The translations under genes and the position numbers were made by a program. A stretch of 64,000 nt of DNA from Desulfobacterium sp. (GTDB taxonomy: Bacteria; Desulfobacterota; Desulfobacteria; Desulfobacterales; Desulfobacteraceae), in NCBI GenBank assembly GCA_030145245.1, contig JAQYWC010000001.1, positions 62,001 through 126,000 of the forward strand, in the 5' to 3' direction. Positions 1 through 10,488 of the stretch are shown here, in pieces; the stretch's first letter is position 1, and every line of letters starts with the position of its first letter. The notes under the pieces were generated by a model, which was not told the origin of the DNA, did no database searches, and saw only the letters and a program-made list of their open reading frames with translations.

Positions 1-2025
1 AAGGTCCTGGTGTTCAGGGCTTATGCCGATACCCGTATCCGCCACAAGAAATTTCATACGGACGGTGCCTGGTTCATTGTCACACGGGGCTGCGGATACG
101 CCAAGGGTAATTCTGCCCCCCTTATCCGTGAACTTGATGGCATTGCTGAGCAGGTTGGTGAGAATCTGCTGGATTCTGAATGAGTCTCCCATTAAATGGA
201 CAGGCGTGTTCGGCTCTATGTCTGCCACAAAGGTGATCTCTTTTTCAGTGAGTTTGTGTCTGAACAGGTTTGTCGCACGTGATATGAGTTGATTAATATG
301 GAATGAATGGATCTCAATATCCAGTTTTCCCGCCTCAATTTTCGAAAAATCAAGGATATCGTCAATTACCTCTAAAAGGGCATGTGCAGAGGTTCGGATG
401 ATATTGATATAGCGGGCAATTTTATGGGGCGGGGATTCGTTCATGACAAGTTCTGAGGCCGAAATCACACCACCCAGCGGGGTTCGGATCTCATGGCTCA
501 TATTGGCAAGGAAATTACTTTTAGCCAGGGTGGCTTTATCGGCAGCCTCTTTGGCCTTGTTCAGTTCTTTATTGGTGTTGCGTAATTCCGCTGTCCGCTC
601 CCGAACCCGTTCTTCCAGTTCACGATAGGCTTTTTTCAGTTGCTTTTGAGCCTTTACGTGGTCGCTGATATTTCGGATAGAGCCAACAATTTTAATTGGT
701 TTTCCCTGGGCGTTTCTGATCAGCATGGCATTCATGAAGCACGTGAGCGTCTTTCCGCCCGGACGGATCAACAATGTTTCATGATTTACCAACCGCTCTT
801 CCCGGATGGCTTTTGCCAACATCGCCTTAAATTCTTTGTGGTCCACAAAAATGCGGGATAATAAAGAGTGAAGCATCAATTTCCGGTGATACCCAATCAC
901 TTTCTCAATGGAGGGGCTGATTTCCAGGATCTTGCCCTGGCCTTGGGGCTGGATTTCAAAGTACACATCCTGAATATTTCCAAAAATACTCCTGTACTTT
1001 TCTTCACTTTCCCTGAGCGCCTGCTCCATCTGCTTCCGCTGGGCAAGTTCCTGGTTGAGCTTTTTCGTACGCTGGTTCACCTTTTTATGCAGGGAACGGT
1101 TCCAGATGACGATCCCGATGAGTATTGAAAGTCCCAGGCATATCCATGGCAACAAGACCCGTGAAACCCTTTTCAGGTCTGTTGGCTTATTTAGTTGAAG
1201 GCTTATCCATTTGCGAAGAATTGAATCCTTCTGTATCTGTGTTGTCTCTTCAAGTACCCGGTTAAGGATATTCTTGAGTTGGGGGTACTCCTTGGCTACG
1301 GCAAAGGAGATATCCATGACCGCTAATGTCTCTCCGGAAACTTTCAGGTTTGAAATTCCCAGCTGTTCGATGTAGTGGGAGGCTGTTGCCAAATATCCAA
1401 CCATGGCATCCGTCATGCCAAAGGATACCTTTTTTAAAGTTGTTTGAATATCTGGGGAGGGATTGATCTCCAATTGCGGGTGGGATGTCTCAAGGATGTC
1501 TCTCCAGATGTAATCTTGAACGACTGCCACGTTCATCCCGTTGAGTTTTTCAAGGGACATGGGCTCTGTAACAGACTTTTTGACAATAATCACACCTGAA
1601 AGGCTGGCATAGGATTGCGTAAAATCCATGTATCGTTTTCGTTGCTTGGAAGGAACTGCTGCGCCAAGCATGTGGATTTTCCCGGTCTTGATACGCGTCA
1701 TGCTCTCTTTCCAGGAATGATCCAGATCAATTTTAAACACAAGACCTGTTTTTTTTGCCACAAGGGCCAGGAAATCAGCTGTTACACCGGCATATTGGTT
1801 GTTTTTATCCAGGTATTCGATGGGGGCGAATTCCATGTCAACACCAACGGTTATGACGGGATTATTTTTAATCCAATCCCTTTCGTCACTGGGAAAACTT
1901 ATCTTGCCCGGAATATCGTCAGTTGATGCCTGATATCTTCCGGCGATAAGGTTGGGCGCAGTCAGTATCATGCATAGCAGGATAAGGGCGAAAATATAAC
2001 GGTACTTTGATCTTAAAATATTCAC
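1..2025 (-). CDS. Sensor histidine kinase with periplasmic solute-binding and PAS domains (partial)
   Basis: The frame is open from a GTG at 2025 (AAAGGA just upstream) to the window edge, so the C-terminus is missing. The product starts with a signal peptide or membrane anchor (about residues 5-28). A family-3 periplasmic solute-binding domain follows (roughly 45-270), then a membrane segment (about 300-320) and a PAS domain (about 350-460). A coiled linker leads to a HisKA dimerisation motif MSHEIRTPLGG near residue 509. The start of the ATPase domain is visible, with its N-box (NLLSNAIKFTD) and DTGIGI motif. The layout indicates a membrane kinase that senses a small solute in the periplasm and signals to a cytoplasmic regulator; the HD-GYP regulator encoded just upstream on the same strand is a likely partner. 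A receiver domain could lie beyond the window edge. Confidence 0.88.
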   Translation of the reverse strand, partial: MNILRSKYRYIFALILLCMILTAPNLIAGRYQASTDDIPGKISFPSDERDWIKNNPVITVGVDMEFAPIEYLDKNNQYAGVTADFLALVAKKTGLVFKIDLDHSWKESMTRIKTGKIHMLGAAVPSKQRKRYMDFTQSYASLSGVIIVKKSVTEPMSLEKLNGMNVAVVQDYIWRDILETSHPQLEINPSPDIQTTLKKVSFGMTDAMVGYLATASHYIEQLGISNLKVSGETLAVMDISFAVAKEYPQLKNILNRVLEETTQIQKDSILRKWISLQLNKPTDLKRVSRVLLPWICLGLSILIGIVIWNRSLHKKVNQRTKKLNQELAQRKQMEQALRESEEKYRSIFGNIQDVYFEIQPQGQGKILEISPSIEKVIGYHRKLMLHSLLSRIFVDHKEFKAMLAKAIREERLVNHETLLIRPGGKTLTCFMNAMLIRNAQGKPIKIVGSIRNISDHVKAQKQLKKAYRELEERVRERTAELRNTNKELNKAKEAADKATLAKSNFLANMSHEIRTPLGGVISASELVMNESPPHKIARYINIIRTSAHALLEVIDDILDFSKIEAGKLDIEIHSFHINQLISRATNLFRHKLTEKEITFVADIEPNTPVHLMGDSFRIQQILTNLLSNAIKFTDKGGRITLGVSAAPCDNEPGTVRMKFLVADTGIGISPEHQDL

Positions 2026-2040
2026 AAGGTCCTTTTATCC

Positions 2041-2122
2041 CAAAACTTTTCAATTTGCAATACGCAAGGTGAGCGGTTGCGATTATCGTAATCCCAAAAG
2101 AATCCTTCATTGGTTTGCCCAA
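2041..2122 (-). other. Relic copy of the LysR/kinase junction
   Basis: Read on the minus strand, this stretch starts GGGCAAACCAATG and encodes the residues SFGITIIATA before drifting into another frame. It closely matches the junction near 6180-6225, where the LysR gene ends and the second kinase starts (encoding [10 protein letters not shown]). The shared core covers about 18 bases around ATTATCGTAATC plus the flanking TTGGTTTGCC. It therefore looks like the degenerate 5' end of a second kinase-2-like gene, left upstream of the first kinase. It is too short to be functional. Confidence 0.55.
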
Positions 2123-2274
2123 AAAAACAGAACCAAATAAATGGTCATAAAATTATAGACCATGTTACCGGAGTGTTGTTGTATGGGATTTTAAAGTAAA
2201 AACAGATGCTTTTTTAAGCCCTGTATAACGTGTGCCGTGAGCTTTCGATCACCTTGCTGATTTTCCCGGCAAGT

Positions 2275-3396
2275 TCAAGGGGCAGTAATCCTAAGGGTTT
2301 CACGCTCTTCTTCAAAATCGGCAAAGGAGAGGGCTGTCTGCCTGAATTGTTCTTCAAGTTCCAGAAAGGCGTCTGAGACTGCCGGATCGAAATGTTTTCC
2401 CCTGCCTTCGGCAATGATCTCCAATGCCTTTGCATGGGTAAAGGGTGGTTTGTACACCCGTTTGCTGATCAAGGCGTCATAGACATCAGCCAGGGCCATG
2501 AGTCTTCCTGACAGGGGAATCTCTTCTCCCTGAAGCCCTTCGGGATAACCGGTGCCGTCCCACTTTTCATGGTGGCTGTATGCGATTTCCCGGGCAAGTT
2601 TTAAAAAAGAGTGGTCGCCGGGCATATGGGTTGAGCTCATGAGGGCGTCCCTGCCGTACACTGTGTGGCGCTTCATCTCTTCAAACTCCTCGTCTGTGAG
2701 GCGGCCGGGCTTGAGCAGGATGCTGTCATGGACGCCCACCTTGCCGATATCGTGGAGGGGGGCGGATTTGTACAGTAGCTCAATGGCTGAATCGTTGAGC
2801 TCATGGCTGAACCTTTTATGGTGTTTCAGGCGGGTTGCAAGCAGCCTCACATAAGTCTGGGTCCTCCTGATATGCCCTCCGGTTTCAGGGTCCCTGGTCT
2901 CTGCAAGGCTCGTGAGGCTGAAAATGGTCTGCTCCTGGGTAAGCGCAAGTTCCCGGGTGCGCTCCTTTACCCGTTCCTCCAGGGTTTCCTTCTGGTGCAG
3001 GAGCAGGTCTTTTGCACGTTTCAACCGCAGGTGGTTTGCAACCCGGGTCTTGACCCGTGGGGGGCTGATGGGTTTTGTGATATAGTCCACGGCCCCGAGT
3101 TCAAATCCCCGGATCTCCTCTTCGGTGTCACCCATTGCAGTCACGAAAATAACCGGAACCCCCTGGCTTTTTTCATTGGCCTTGATCCGCCCGCACACCT
3201 CATACCCGTCCATTCCGGGCATCATCACATCCAGGAGCACCAGGTCCGGAAGGTTGTGCTCCATGTCTTCCAGGGCGCTTTCTCCGCTTGTGGCAACACT
3301 GACTTTATAATCATCACCCAGGATATCCACCAGGATATCGATATTTGTTTCATTATCATCCACAACCATGACGTTGCATTGGGATAGATCATCCAT
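2275..3396 (-). CDS. Response regulator with HD-GYP cyclic-di-GMP phosphodiesterase domain
   Basis: The N-terminus is a CheY-like receiver domain (about residues 5-125) with acidic pair D13/D14, phospho-acceptor D56 in LLDVMMPGMDG, and K108. A coiled linker follows (about 128-155), then an HD-GYP domain (about 160-360). The domain shows HDIGKVG (HD at 215-216) and HHEKWDGTGYPEGL (GYP at 283-285), so the metal-binding residues are present. RpfG-type proteins of this architecture hydrolyse cyclic di-GMP when phosphorylated. The gene ends about 250 bases before kinase 1 begins and starts 12 bases after kinase 2 ends, on the same strand. It is probably the output component for one or both kinases. 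At 373 residues the length is normal for the family. Confidence 0.93.
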   Translation of the reverse strand: MDDLSQCNVMVVDDNETNIDILVDILGDDYKVSVATSGESALEDMEHNLPDLVLLDVMMPGMDGYEVCGRIKANEKSQGVPVIFVTAMGDTEEEIRGFELGAVDYITKPISPPRVKTRVANHLRLKRAKDLLLHQKETLEERVKERTRELALTQEQTIFSLTSLAETRDPETGGHIRRTQTYVRLLATRLKHHKRFSHELNDSAIELLYKSAPLHDIGKVGVHDSILLKPGRLTDEEFEEMKRHTVYGRDALMSSTHMPGDHSFLKLAREIAYSHHEKWDGTGYPEGLQGEEIPLSGRLMALADVYDALISKRVYKPPFTHAKALEIIAEGRGKHFDPAVSDAFLELEEQFRQTALSFADFEEERETLRITAP

Positions 3397-3408
3397 TGTT
3401 ATATACCT

Positions 3409-6210
3409 TTACAGCTTTAATTGGTTGATGAGAGATTCAAGAATCGTTTGACTCTCTTTGAATTTATAGCTTTTGATTAGTTTTTCCAGCCGGGTCAATT
3501 CTGTTGCCGTTTTGCCGTGACCGCAGAGTTGCCTTGCCTGTTCCAGGACTTTTCGGCAGGGTTTTGGCTGCCGTTTCGCGACATGAATACCCAAGTTCTC
3601 AAGGGATGTCAACAGCTCCTTTATGTTCGCGCCTGTCTGCCAGGCCGATCCCGGAGGGGGGGCAGGTGCCTTTGGATAGAATTTCGTTTCCGGCCCGGGC
3701 CCAGGGATTGTCAGCTGGTGGCTGGGGGCGTCCCGGTCCAATGATATCTCTTCCCCGGGCAGGCCGAACCGGGACGTAAAGCGGAACACGCTACCCTTGC
3801 CAGGGGTGCTCTCCACCGTGATTTTTCCACCCATGAGCTCCACCAGACGTTTGCTGATGGTCAGGCCCAGGCCTGTTCCCCCGTATTTGCGTGTGGTGGA
3901 GACATCGGCCTGGCTGAACGGCTTGAACAGTTTTTCCAGCTGCTCCCTGGTGATCCCTATGCCCGTGTCATGTATGCTGAACTTCAGGGTGATCCTGGCT
4001 GCTTCCGGTTCTTCCGGCTTTATGGATATGTCGATCCCCCCTGCTTCCGTGAACTTGATGGCGTTGTTGACAAGGTTGGTGAGCACCTGACCCAGGCGCA
4101 GGGGATCGCCCATGAGCACCGGCGGAACCGTTCCAATGGTTTTGATGTTCACAGCCAATCCTTTTTCCCGGGCCCCAAGGCAGACAATATCTGATATGGA
4201 TTCAATTACCGTATCGATTTTGAACGGCACGGATTCAAGTTCAATCTTCTGGGCCTTGATCTTCGAGATGTCCAGGATCTTGTTCAAGAGCCCCAGCAGC
4301 AGATGGGAGGATGATTTTATCTTGGTGATATATTCATGCTGTTTTTCGTTCAGTTCCGTTTGCAGGGCAAGGTGGGTGAGTCCGATGATGGCGTTCATGG
4401 GGGTTTTGATCTCATGGCTCATGCCCGCAAGAAGGAAACTCTTGGCCTTGCTTGCCTCCTCGGCCAGGCGCCTTGCCCTGTGAAGTTCCGATTCAATCTC
4501 TTTTCGCCTGGTAATATCGTCCACAATGCCAAAGGAGCCTTGTTTCTTGCCTGACTTGTCATAATAGGGGGATGCGGCCCAGCCTACCACAATTTTTTGT
4601 CCATCATCCTTGTTCATACACAACTCATAGGCGCTTTTTTGGCCGAGGTTTCGCAGTTCCAGCTGATCCTTGAAAATCGCGGCGTTCTTATGGTCCAGGA
4701 ATTTGTAGAGACTCATCCCCATGAGCGTTGATCTTTCCTGGTTGAAAATTTCGCACATGGCCGGGTTCAGGTCTTTGATAATGGCATCATTGTCGATGAA
4801 AACAAATCCCCGGCTGGAGCCATCGAGAATGCTCTTCAGGTAATCCTGATTTAGCTTCAATGCGGTTTCAACCTGCTTATGCCGGGTAATGTCTAAGATG
4901 ATCCCATCGATCCACTGGGTCTCTCCCTGGGAGTCTTTCACCGATATTCCCCGTTCATGGACCCAGCGGATCTCATTATCTGCCCGGACGATCCTGTATT
5001 CGATTTCAAAGGAACCCTCGTTTTTAAGGGCCCCGGACCGAATCGTGTCAACCCGGTGCACATCCTGGGGATGGATGATGGAGAGATAGGGTCGGCTGCC
5101 GTTTTTAAAATCCGAGCTTGGGTACCCGGATATCTCTCCAACCCTGTCGCTGATAAAATAACCGGTGTTTTCCGAATCCCATGGTATGGAGTAGACAATG
5201 CCCGGCAGGTTTGAAACCAGGGCGCGAAAGCTCTGCCGGCTTTTTTGCAAGGCGGTTTCCGTGCGCCTGCGTTCCGTTATCTCCAGAGAGAGCCGTTTTT
5301 TCCATTTGAGGAAGATGAATACCATGAAGACCGATACAGCCAGGAGGGTGGCAATGCTTGTTATTATCCGGGCAACCCAGTCGAATTCCGCCTCAAACTG
5401 ATCCTCGAACCACTTATCGTAGATCCTGTTTTTCTCTTTGTCCGACAGTTCCAGGAGTGCCTTGTCAAGGATTTGGACAAGTTCTGGCCAGTCCTTGCGA
5501 ACCCCGATGGATAGCTTGTATTCATAGGGGGTAAGGGCCGCTACCCTCAGATGGAGCAGCCCCATCTTGCGGGTTAAATAGCTGATCGGGGCAAGGTTTC
5601 CAACCATAGCATCTGCATCGCCATGGGCAACGGCTTTCAAGGCAGCTCCGATGTTGTCCGTCAGCAGCAGGCGAAGATTGGGGTAATCTTTCCTGATAAA
5701 TTCATGGGTATAGCTGTCTAGCTGTGTGGCAACGATCTGGCCCTCCAGATCCCTGAGCCCGCTGACCTTGGGTGAATTCACCCGGGTCATGATGACGATG
5801 GGAAAGTTCAGATAGGGCCGGGTAAACAGCATATGCCTGGACCGTCCAGGGGTCGCAACGGAAAAGGGAAGCAGATCCACCTCTTTTGAGACGGCTTTTT
5901 TTGTTACTTCGGCCCAGTCCTTGAATTTAAGCGGAATGATGGAGATGTTCAACAGCTGGGAAAAGATACGGGCATAATCCGATGCCATTCCCGAATAGGT
6001 ACCGTTTTCATCGAAAAATTCAAGGGGAGCCCAGTTGGGATCAACGCCGCTCCTTATCCTAGGGTGATCTTGAAGCCAGCTCTTCTCTTCTGGCGTAAGG
6101 GTTATTCCTTGCAGGTTTGCACTGGGTCGTACCTGCCCGGGTTCCGGGGCCGCCTGGGTGGCAAAGAGGGTGAGGGCTGTTGCTATTATCGTAATCGAAA
6201 AATAATTCAT
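3409..6210 (-). CDS. Sensor histidine kinase with periplasmic binding domain and two PAS domains
   Basis: The ATG at 6210 overlaps the LysR stop codon (TAATG), and the product then starts [12 protein letters not shown], a plausible signal peptide. An in-frame ATG at 6276 lies inside lysR and is less likely. Domains in order: family-3 solute-binding domain (about residues 30-265), membrane segment (about 280-305), two PAS domains (about 325-450 and 455-570), HisKA with [14 protein letters not shown] (His near 598), and HATPase with [16 protein letters not shown] and GGTGLGL. A C-terminal helical tail of about 80 residues has no obvious receiver or phosphotransfer histidine. The kinase is cotranscribed with the LysR gene and the HD-GYP gene. 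The overall plan parallels the kinase at the window edge, so the two are probably paralogues. Confidence 0.92.
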   Translation of the reverse strand: MNYFSITIIATALTLFATQAAPEPGQVRPSANLQGITLTPEEKSWLQDHPRIRSGVDPNWAPLEFFDENGTYSGMASDYARIFSQLLNISIIPLKFKDWAEVTKKAVSKEVDLLPFSVATPGRSRHMLFTRPYLNFPIVIMTRVNSPKVSGLRDLEGQIVATQLDSYTHEFIRKDYPNLRLLLTDNIGAALKAVAHGDADAMVGNLAPISYLTRKMGLLHLRVAALTPYEYKLSIGVRKDWPELVQILDKALLELSDKEKNRIYDKWFEDQFEAEFDWVARIITSIATLLAVSVFMVFIFLKWKKRLSLEITERRRTETALQKSRQSFRALVSNLPGIVYSIPWDSENTGYFISDRVGEISGYPSSDFKNGSRPYLSIIHPQDVHRVDTIRSGALKNEGSFEIEYRIVRADNEIRWVHERGISVKDSQGETQWIDGIILDITRHKQVETALKLNQDYLKSILDGSSRGFVFIDNDAIIKDLNPAMCEIFNQERSTLMGMSLYKFLDHKNAAIFKDQLELRNLGQKSAYELCMNKDDGQKIVVGWAASPYYDKSGKKQGSFGIVDDITRRKEIESELHRARRLAEEASKAKSFLLAGMSHEIKTPMNAIIGLTHLALQTELNEKQHEYITKIKSSSHLLLGLLNKILDISKIKAQKIELESVPFKIDTVIESISDIVCLGAREKGLAVNIKTIGTVPPVLMGDPLRLGQVLTNLVNNAIKFTEAGGIDISIKPEEPEAARITLKFSIHDTGIGITREQLEKLFKPFSQADVSTTRKYGGTGLGLTISKRLVELMGGKITVESTPGKGSVFRFTSRFGLPGEEISLDRDAPSHQLTIPGPGPETKFYPKAPAPPPGSAWQTGANIKELLTSLENLGIHVAKRQPKPCRKVLEQARQLCGHGKTATELTRLEKLIKSYKFKESQTILESLINQLKL

Positions 6211-7085
6211 TATTGGTTTGCCATAAATTGTTTTTTTGTAAGCTTGATCAGTTCGTCCATTGCAGGGGAGATCCATTTGCCCTTGTGGTGAGCGATCTGG
6301 AGGAGAACAGGATCATCGGTTTTCCAGGGGATCGCCCGGAGAAGGTCCTGCTCGATCTCATGGTTGACCGCAATGGTCGGCAGAAACGAGATGCCAAGGC
6401 CGCACAGGACGTATCGTTTTATCACTTCCACGCTGGACGTCTCGATGATGTTCTCAGGTTCTATTTGCTTTTGGGCAAGCAGGTTTTTGAAAATTTTCCG
6501 ATAGCTGCATCCTTTTTCCGTGCAGAGAACGGCATGGTCCCGGGAGTGGGCAAGTTCATCTCCCGGGTAGTCCCTGGGCAGGACGATGCTCATGGGCTCC
6601 GCCATCAGCGGCTCGATGGAAAGGTCCCGATCCGTGCGCCCTTGTTCCAGGAGCAGGGCGATGTCCAGTTCTCCTGCCTTGAGTGCGGCCCTCATCTCCG
6701 GGCAGGTGGCGTTAACCATGATGATTTCAACCCTTGGATAGAGTTGTTTGTATTGTTTTAGCACCGGTGAAAACCGGTAGAGCATTGTGGATTCCGGAAC
6801 CCCGATACGGATCTTGCCCGAGGGGATGGTCCGATCCTGCCTGAGGTCACAGACCCGGGCCCAGGCGTCCAGCAGGGGCAGCGCCTGGTGGTAGACCTCT
6901 TTGCCAAAGGCGTTGATGACCACACGTTTTCCGATCCTGTCGAACAGGGGCTGTCCGTAAAAGGTCTCCATGGCCTGGATATGGGATGTGACCGAAGACT
7001 GGGCGTAGTTGAGCTCTCCGGCAGCCTTGATAAAGCTTCCAAGGTCCACAATGGCCTTGAATGTCTTGAAATGGCGAATGTCCAT
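6210..7085 (-). CDS. LysR-family transcriptional regulator
   Basis: The product has an N-terminal winged helix-turn-helix ([18 protein letters not shown], about residues 1-60, with [13 protein letters not shown] as recognition region). A type-2 periplasmic-binding-like effector domain follows (about 90-285). The start at 7085 is chosen because AAGGAG lies five bases upstream; an in-frame ATG at 7103 has no such site. The gene is divergent from the APC permease, with a gap of about 140 bases that should hold both promoters, the classical arrangement for a LysR regulator controlling its neighbour. Its stop codon shares one base with the start of the downstream kinase, so the two are likely coupled in translation. 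The effector is unknown, though the permease suggests an amino acid. Confidence 0.9.
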   Translation of the reverse strand: MDIRHFKTFKAIVDLGSFIKAAGELNYAQSSVTSHIQAMETFYGQPLFDRIGKRVVINAFGKEVYHQALPLLDAWARVCDLRQDRTIPSGKIRIGVPESTMLYRFSPVLKQYKQLYPRVEIIMVNATCPEMRAALKAGELDIALLLEQGRTDRDLSIEPLMAEPMSIVLPRDYPGDELAHSRDHAVLCTEKGCSYRKIFKNLLAQKQIEPENIIETSSVEVIKRYVLCGLGISFLPTIAVNHEIEQDLLRAIPWKTDDPVLLQIAHHKGKWISPAMDELIKLTKKQFMANQ

Positions 7086-7224
7086 GACGTCTCCTTGTTG
7101 CAAGTCAGACCTCCTATATCAAAAACAGTGAACAAATCAATCGAAAAGTTCGGTTTTACAGATAACAGTCTCCCTGGTAGGGTCGCGAATCAATACTTAC
7201 ACATCAAGAAAAAGGAGTTGGCTG

Positions 7225-8484
7225 ATGCAACAGAAAAAACTGGGACCCCTGCTCTTGAGCGCATTGATGACAGGGCCCATCCTCGGGTCGGGGATCATCA
7301 TTCTGCCTCCCATTGCCCAGGAGCTCTTCAACAGGTTTGCCACCCTTGCCTGGGTGGTCATGATGTGCCTTGGCGGGCTCTTTGCCATGGTGTTTGCAAC
7401 CCTGGCACTGAAGTTTCCTGGGGCTGAAGGCGCCTCCATCGCTGTTCGAAAGGCCTTTGGGTCAAGGATTGGCTTGCTTGCTTCCACCTATGTGAGCCTG
7501 GCGGTCTGTGCAGGACCCGTGGTAATCCTGATCACGGCGGGAGAAACCGTGATGCGGGCTTTTTCCCTGCCCCCATCCTTTCTGCCCGGTGTTGTGGCGC
7601 TGCTGCTCCTTGTTTCCGTTTCCCTGCTGTTGGGGAAGGTGACGGCTGTGGGCAACATCGTATTGGTCGCAAGCTCCGCCATTGCTCTTGCCCTGGTGGG
7701 GGGAAGCGTTATGACCATGGCTTCATATGGAATCTCCTTTGCCGGGACCAGCGACCTTGACCCGGTCCTGTTTGTCCGGGATCTGCCTATCCTGTTCTGG
7801 GCGATCACGGGATGGGAAATCCTCGGAAACTACTCGTCGGAGGTGAAAGATCCGGAAACCACCATTCCCAGGGCCGCCATTTTCAGTGTGGCCGGCATCA
7901 GCCTTGTCTACATCCTTGTTGCCCTGGCCCTGAACGCCGTTAGCCTGTCCGGCTCCGGGGGGAACCCGGAACCAAATGTTGCCGAAGTGCTCGTACCCTT
8001 GCTGGGAAACAGTTCGGACCTGGCCCTGATGTTCATGACCCTGGCCCTGTGCCTCTGCACCTACCTGATGATTGTGGGCGGTGTGGCCCGGCTGATCCAG
8101 ACCCTGGCCAGGGACGGCAGACTTCATGGCTTGCTTGCCCGGGGTAATCACCAGGGGGCTCCCCTTGGCGCCATCCTTTTATTTGCTGCTCTCCACAGCC
8201 TGGTTATCCTGTTGCTTGTTTTTCAGATGGCATCCCTGGAGTCCATCATCTCCTTTGCCAATATCTTTTTCCTGGCCAATGCCCTGCTCGGTATCCTTGC
8301 CGCAGTAAAATTGTCAACCTCGGTTGTTTTCAGGCTGCTGGCGACGCTTTTGGGTGCAGGTTTTGTGATTTTAATCCTGCTTTCCTCCCCATGGCTGCTC
8401 TGCCTTTTAACGGGTGTGACCCTGATTTTTGATGGCGGCCATGCCCGGGGATTGGGGGGGCAATCCAGGTCTTCAAATCCATGA
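7225..8484 (+). CDS. APC-superfamily amino-acid transporter (YjeH-like)
   Basis: A 419-residue, very hydrophobic protein with about 11-12 predicted membrane helices. The first helix carries a glycine-rich GSGIIILP stretch typical of APC-superfamily carriers. A conserved-looking loop, WAITGWEILGNYSSEVKDPE, falls near residues 193-212. In length and pattern it resembles E. coli YjeH, an exporter of methionine and branched-chain amino acids, but substrate and direction cannot be read from sequence. AAGGAG precedes the ATG. It is divergent from the LysR gene, which probably regulates it, and sits about 140 bases upstream of the aspartate-family biosynthetic gene asd. That would fit an amino-acid transport role. 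Confidence 0.82.
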   Translation: MQQKKLGPLLLSALMTGPILGSGIIILPPIAQELFNRFATLAWVVMMCLGGLFAMVFATLALKFPGAEGASIAVRKAFGSRIGLLASTYVSLAVCAGPVVILITAGETVMRAFSLPPSFLPGVVALLLLVSVSLLLGKVTAVGNIVLVASSAIALALVGGSVMTMASYGISFAGTSDLDPVLFVRDLPILFWAITGWEILGNYSSEVKDPETTIPRAAIFSVAGISLVYILVALALNAVSLSGSGGNPEPNVAEVLVPLLGNSSDLALMFMTLALCLCTYLMIVGGVARLIQTLARDGRLHGLLARGNHQGAPLGAILLFAALHSLVILLLVFQMASLESIISFANIFFLANALLGILAAVKLSTSVVFRLLATLLGAGFVILILLSSPWLLCLLTGVTLIFDGGHARGLGGQSRSSNP

Positions 8485-8620
8485 ATCGGTTTTTTTGCGG
8501 TTTTACTGCTTTTCCATATAGCCAGATGGCATGAATTTGTGTTAGGAAGAACTCTTACACTTATTCAGAAAGCCGGTTTCCAGAACCGGTCACAAACATC
8601 TACAAGCAAAGGAGTGGACA

Positions 8621-9727
8621 ATGAAAAACGTTGGAATTGTTGGTTGGCGCGGAATGGTTGGTTCCGTACTGATGGAGAGAATGATCAAGGAAGATGATTT
8701 CAAGAAGTTCACCCCGCTTTTCTTCACCACCTCCCAGGCCGGCATGAAGGCACCCGATGTGGGTATTGACGTACCGCCCCTGGTGGATGCCCATGACATT
8801 GACGCATTGATGGCCATGGATATCATCGTTTCCTGCCAGGGCGGGTCCTATACCGAGGCGGTTCGTCCCAAGCTCGAGGAGGGCGGCTGGAAAGGCTATT
8901 GGATCGATGCCGCCTCTACCCTCAGAATGGACGACAAGAGCATCATTGTGCTCGATCCTGTCAACAGAAAGGTGATCGACCAGGCCCTGGAGCAGGGTGT
9001 CAAAAATTACATCGGCGGCAACTGCACGGTTTCCCTCATGCTCATGGCCCTTGGCGGGCTGTTTGAGAACGATCTTGTGGAGTGGGTCACCTCCATGACC
9101 TACCAGGCGGCATCAGGGGCCGGCGCCAAGAACATGCGGGAGCTTGTGGCCCAGATGGCAGCCATTGGAACCAATGCCTCAGCCCTGCTTGACAATCCCG
9201 CTTCCGCCGGCCTTGATATAGACCAGAACGTGATTGACACGGTAAGATCGGATGCCCTTCCAACGGAGAACTGGGGTGTTCCCCTTGCGGCAAGCCTCAT
9301 CCCCTGGATCGACCGGCCCATGGAGAACGGCCAGACCCGGGAGGAGTGGAAGGGCTTTGTGGAGACCAACAAGATCCTGGGCCGCTCCGGCAACCCCATC
9401 CCCATCGATGGGCAGTGCGTCAGGATCGGTTCCATGCGGTGCCACAGCCAGGCCTTTACCATCAAATTGAAAAAAGATGTGCCCGTGCCTGAGATCGAGG
9501 CCATGCTCGCATCCAATAACGACTGGGTCAAGGTGGTTCCCAACCTCAAGGAGAACAGCATCACCGATCTCACCCCTGCGGCTGTCACCGGCACCCTTAC
9601 CGTGCCCGTGGGCCGGGTCCGGAAGATGAACCTTGGTGATGATTATCTGACCGCCTTTTCCGTGGGTGATCAGCTCCTGTGGGGAGCAGCCGAGCCCCTC
9701 AGGCGAATATTGAACATCATCCTTTAA
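8621..9727 (+). CDS. asd: Aspartate-semialdehyde dehydrogenase
   Basis: This enzyme reduces aspartyl phosphate to aspartate semialdehyde with NADPH, the branch point to lysine/diaminopimelate, threonine and methionine. The N-terminus [20 protein letters not shown] is the Rossmann dinucleotide-binding loop. The catalytic cysteine lies in [16 protein letters not shown] near residue 136, and a conserved histidine-containing stretch ([12 protein letters not shown]) lies near 275. The 368-residue length and the motif spelling match the enterobacterial/gammaproteobacterial form rather than the shorter form of about 340 residues. An AAGGAG-like site (AAAGGAG) lies just before the ATG. A hairpin after the stop suggests that transcription ends there. 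Confidence 0.95.
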   Translation: MKNVGIVGWRGMVGSVLMERMIKEDDFKKFTPLFFTTSQAGMKAPDVGIDVPPLVDAHDIDALMAMDIIVSCQGGSYTEAVRPKLEEGGWKGYWIDAASTLRMDDKSIIVLDPVNRKVIDQALEQGVKNYIGGNCTVSLMLMALGGLFENDLVEWVTSMTYQAASGAGAKNMRELVAQMAAIGTNASALLDNPASAGLDIDQNVIDTVRSDALPTENWGVPLAASLIPWIDRPMENGQTREEWKGFVETNKILGRSGNPIPIDGQCVRIGSMRCHSQAFTIKLKKDVPVPEIEAMLASNNDWVKVVPNLKENSITDLTPAAVTGTLTVPVGRVRKMNLGDDYLTAFSVGDQLLWGAAEPLRRILNIIL

Positions 9728-9737
9728 TAACATACAT

Positions 9738-9766
9738 GGGGTCAGGCTTTTGCCCGAGCCTGACCC
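9738..9766 (+). terminator. Terminator-like hairpin after asd
   Basis: A ten-base inverted repeat (GGGTCAGGCT / AGCCTGACCC) with a nine-base loop lies 11 bases past the asd stop and is followed by a pyrimidine-rich stretch. The arm sequence is the same core (GGGTCAGGCTT) that recurs in the repeat cluster at 22061-22430, so it may be a lone copy of that element recruited as a terminator. Confidence 0.6.
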
Positions 9767-9826
9767 TCTTCTTTGTTTGAGGTCCGAACCTGCCTTGATC
9801 CGTCAAGCTTTGTTTTTTTAAGATAG

Positions 9827-9857
9827 AAAGCCGTCGAATGGTTGACGGCTTTTTTTT
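9827..9857 (+). terminator. Rho-independent terminator
   Basis: The arms AAGCCGTC and GACGGCTT enclose an eight-base loop and are followed by a run of T. The signal points in the + direction. It may back up termination after asd or end an unrecognised short transcript. Confidence 0.7.
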
Positions 9858-9862
9858 GCTGG

Positions 9863-10330
9863 TCACAGTCCACAGCTTATTTGGTTTTGAATCTTTGAAT
9901 GGAACCTTTCATAGGGCTCTTTTTCAGAGCTTCCTATTCTCCCCTCCCTCCTCAATTTTTGATAATAGAGGTCGTAAACCCGGCACCAGTCCAGGATATG
10001 TTCCTCTGAGTCGATGTCATACTTCATGGTGACAATGAAAAAATTGTCGATCAGGTCCAGTCCTTAGATCACAGCCCGTTCTCCTATTCCTGTGGCGTCC
10101 TTAAGTTTCCCCCGCTGTCATTTTATATAGGACTGAGAACAATAGAATTCTGCCGCTACGATATTGAAATTCTGTGGATCTTTCAGTATCTGGCTGTGAG
10201 CCTCTGATAAGTTTTCGAAAAAGCTGTTCCTCATGCCATTTATCGAATCTTCAATCTCCTGTTGGATATTCTTTCTCCGATTGGCAAGCTCTTGCTCAAT
10301 TGAGTTTGCTTCTGTCCCGGTGACCGCCAT
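9863..10330 (-). pseudogene. Broken gene, unknown function
   Basis: On the minus strand an open stretch starts at 10330 (MAVTGTEANSIEQELANRRK) and runs 70 codons, rich in charged helical residues, to a stop near 10118. A second open stretch in a different frame then encodes LDLIDNFFIVTMKYDIDSEE and continues to a stop at 9863, interrupted upstream by a TAA. Both halves look like ordinary protein sequence, so the simplest reading is one former gene split by a frameshift and a nonsense change. I do not recognise the family. Two unrelated small ORFs remain possible. Confidence 0.4.
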
Positions 10331-10488
10331 TGGACAAGAAATAAACCAAAAAAGAAACGCTTGGATTAAAAAACGATTTCGTTTTCAACCCCATTTAATA
10401 GGGCCTGTTCTTTGAAACTTTTATATTGATTTAACTGCTCAAAGCTGATTAGTTGACTATAATAAAAACAATAGGGAGGATACAGATA

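Noticed and set aside
6208-6276. Longer start (ATG at 6276) for the second sensor kinase
   Set aside because: It would bury the signal peptide 22 residues inside the protein and overlap lysR by 67 bases. The ATG at 6210 overlapping the lysR stop is more natural.
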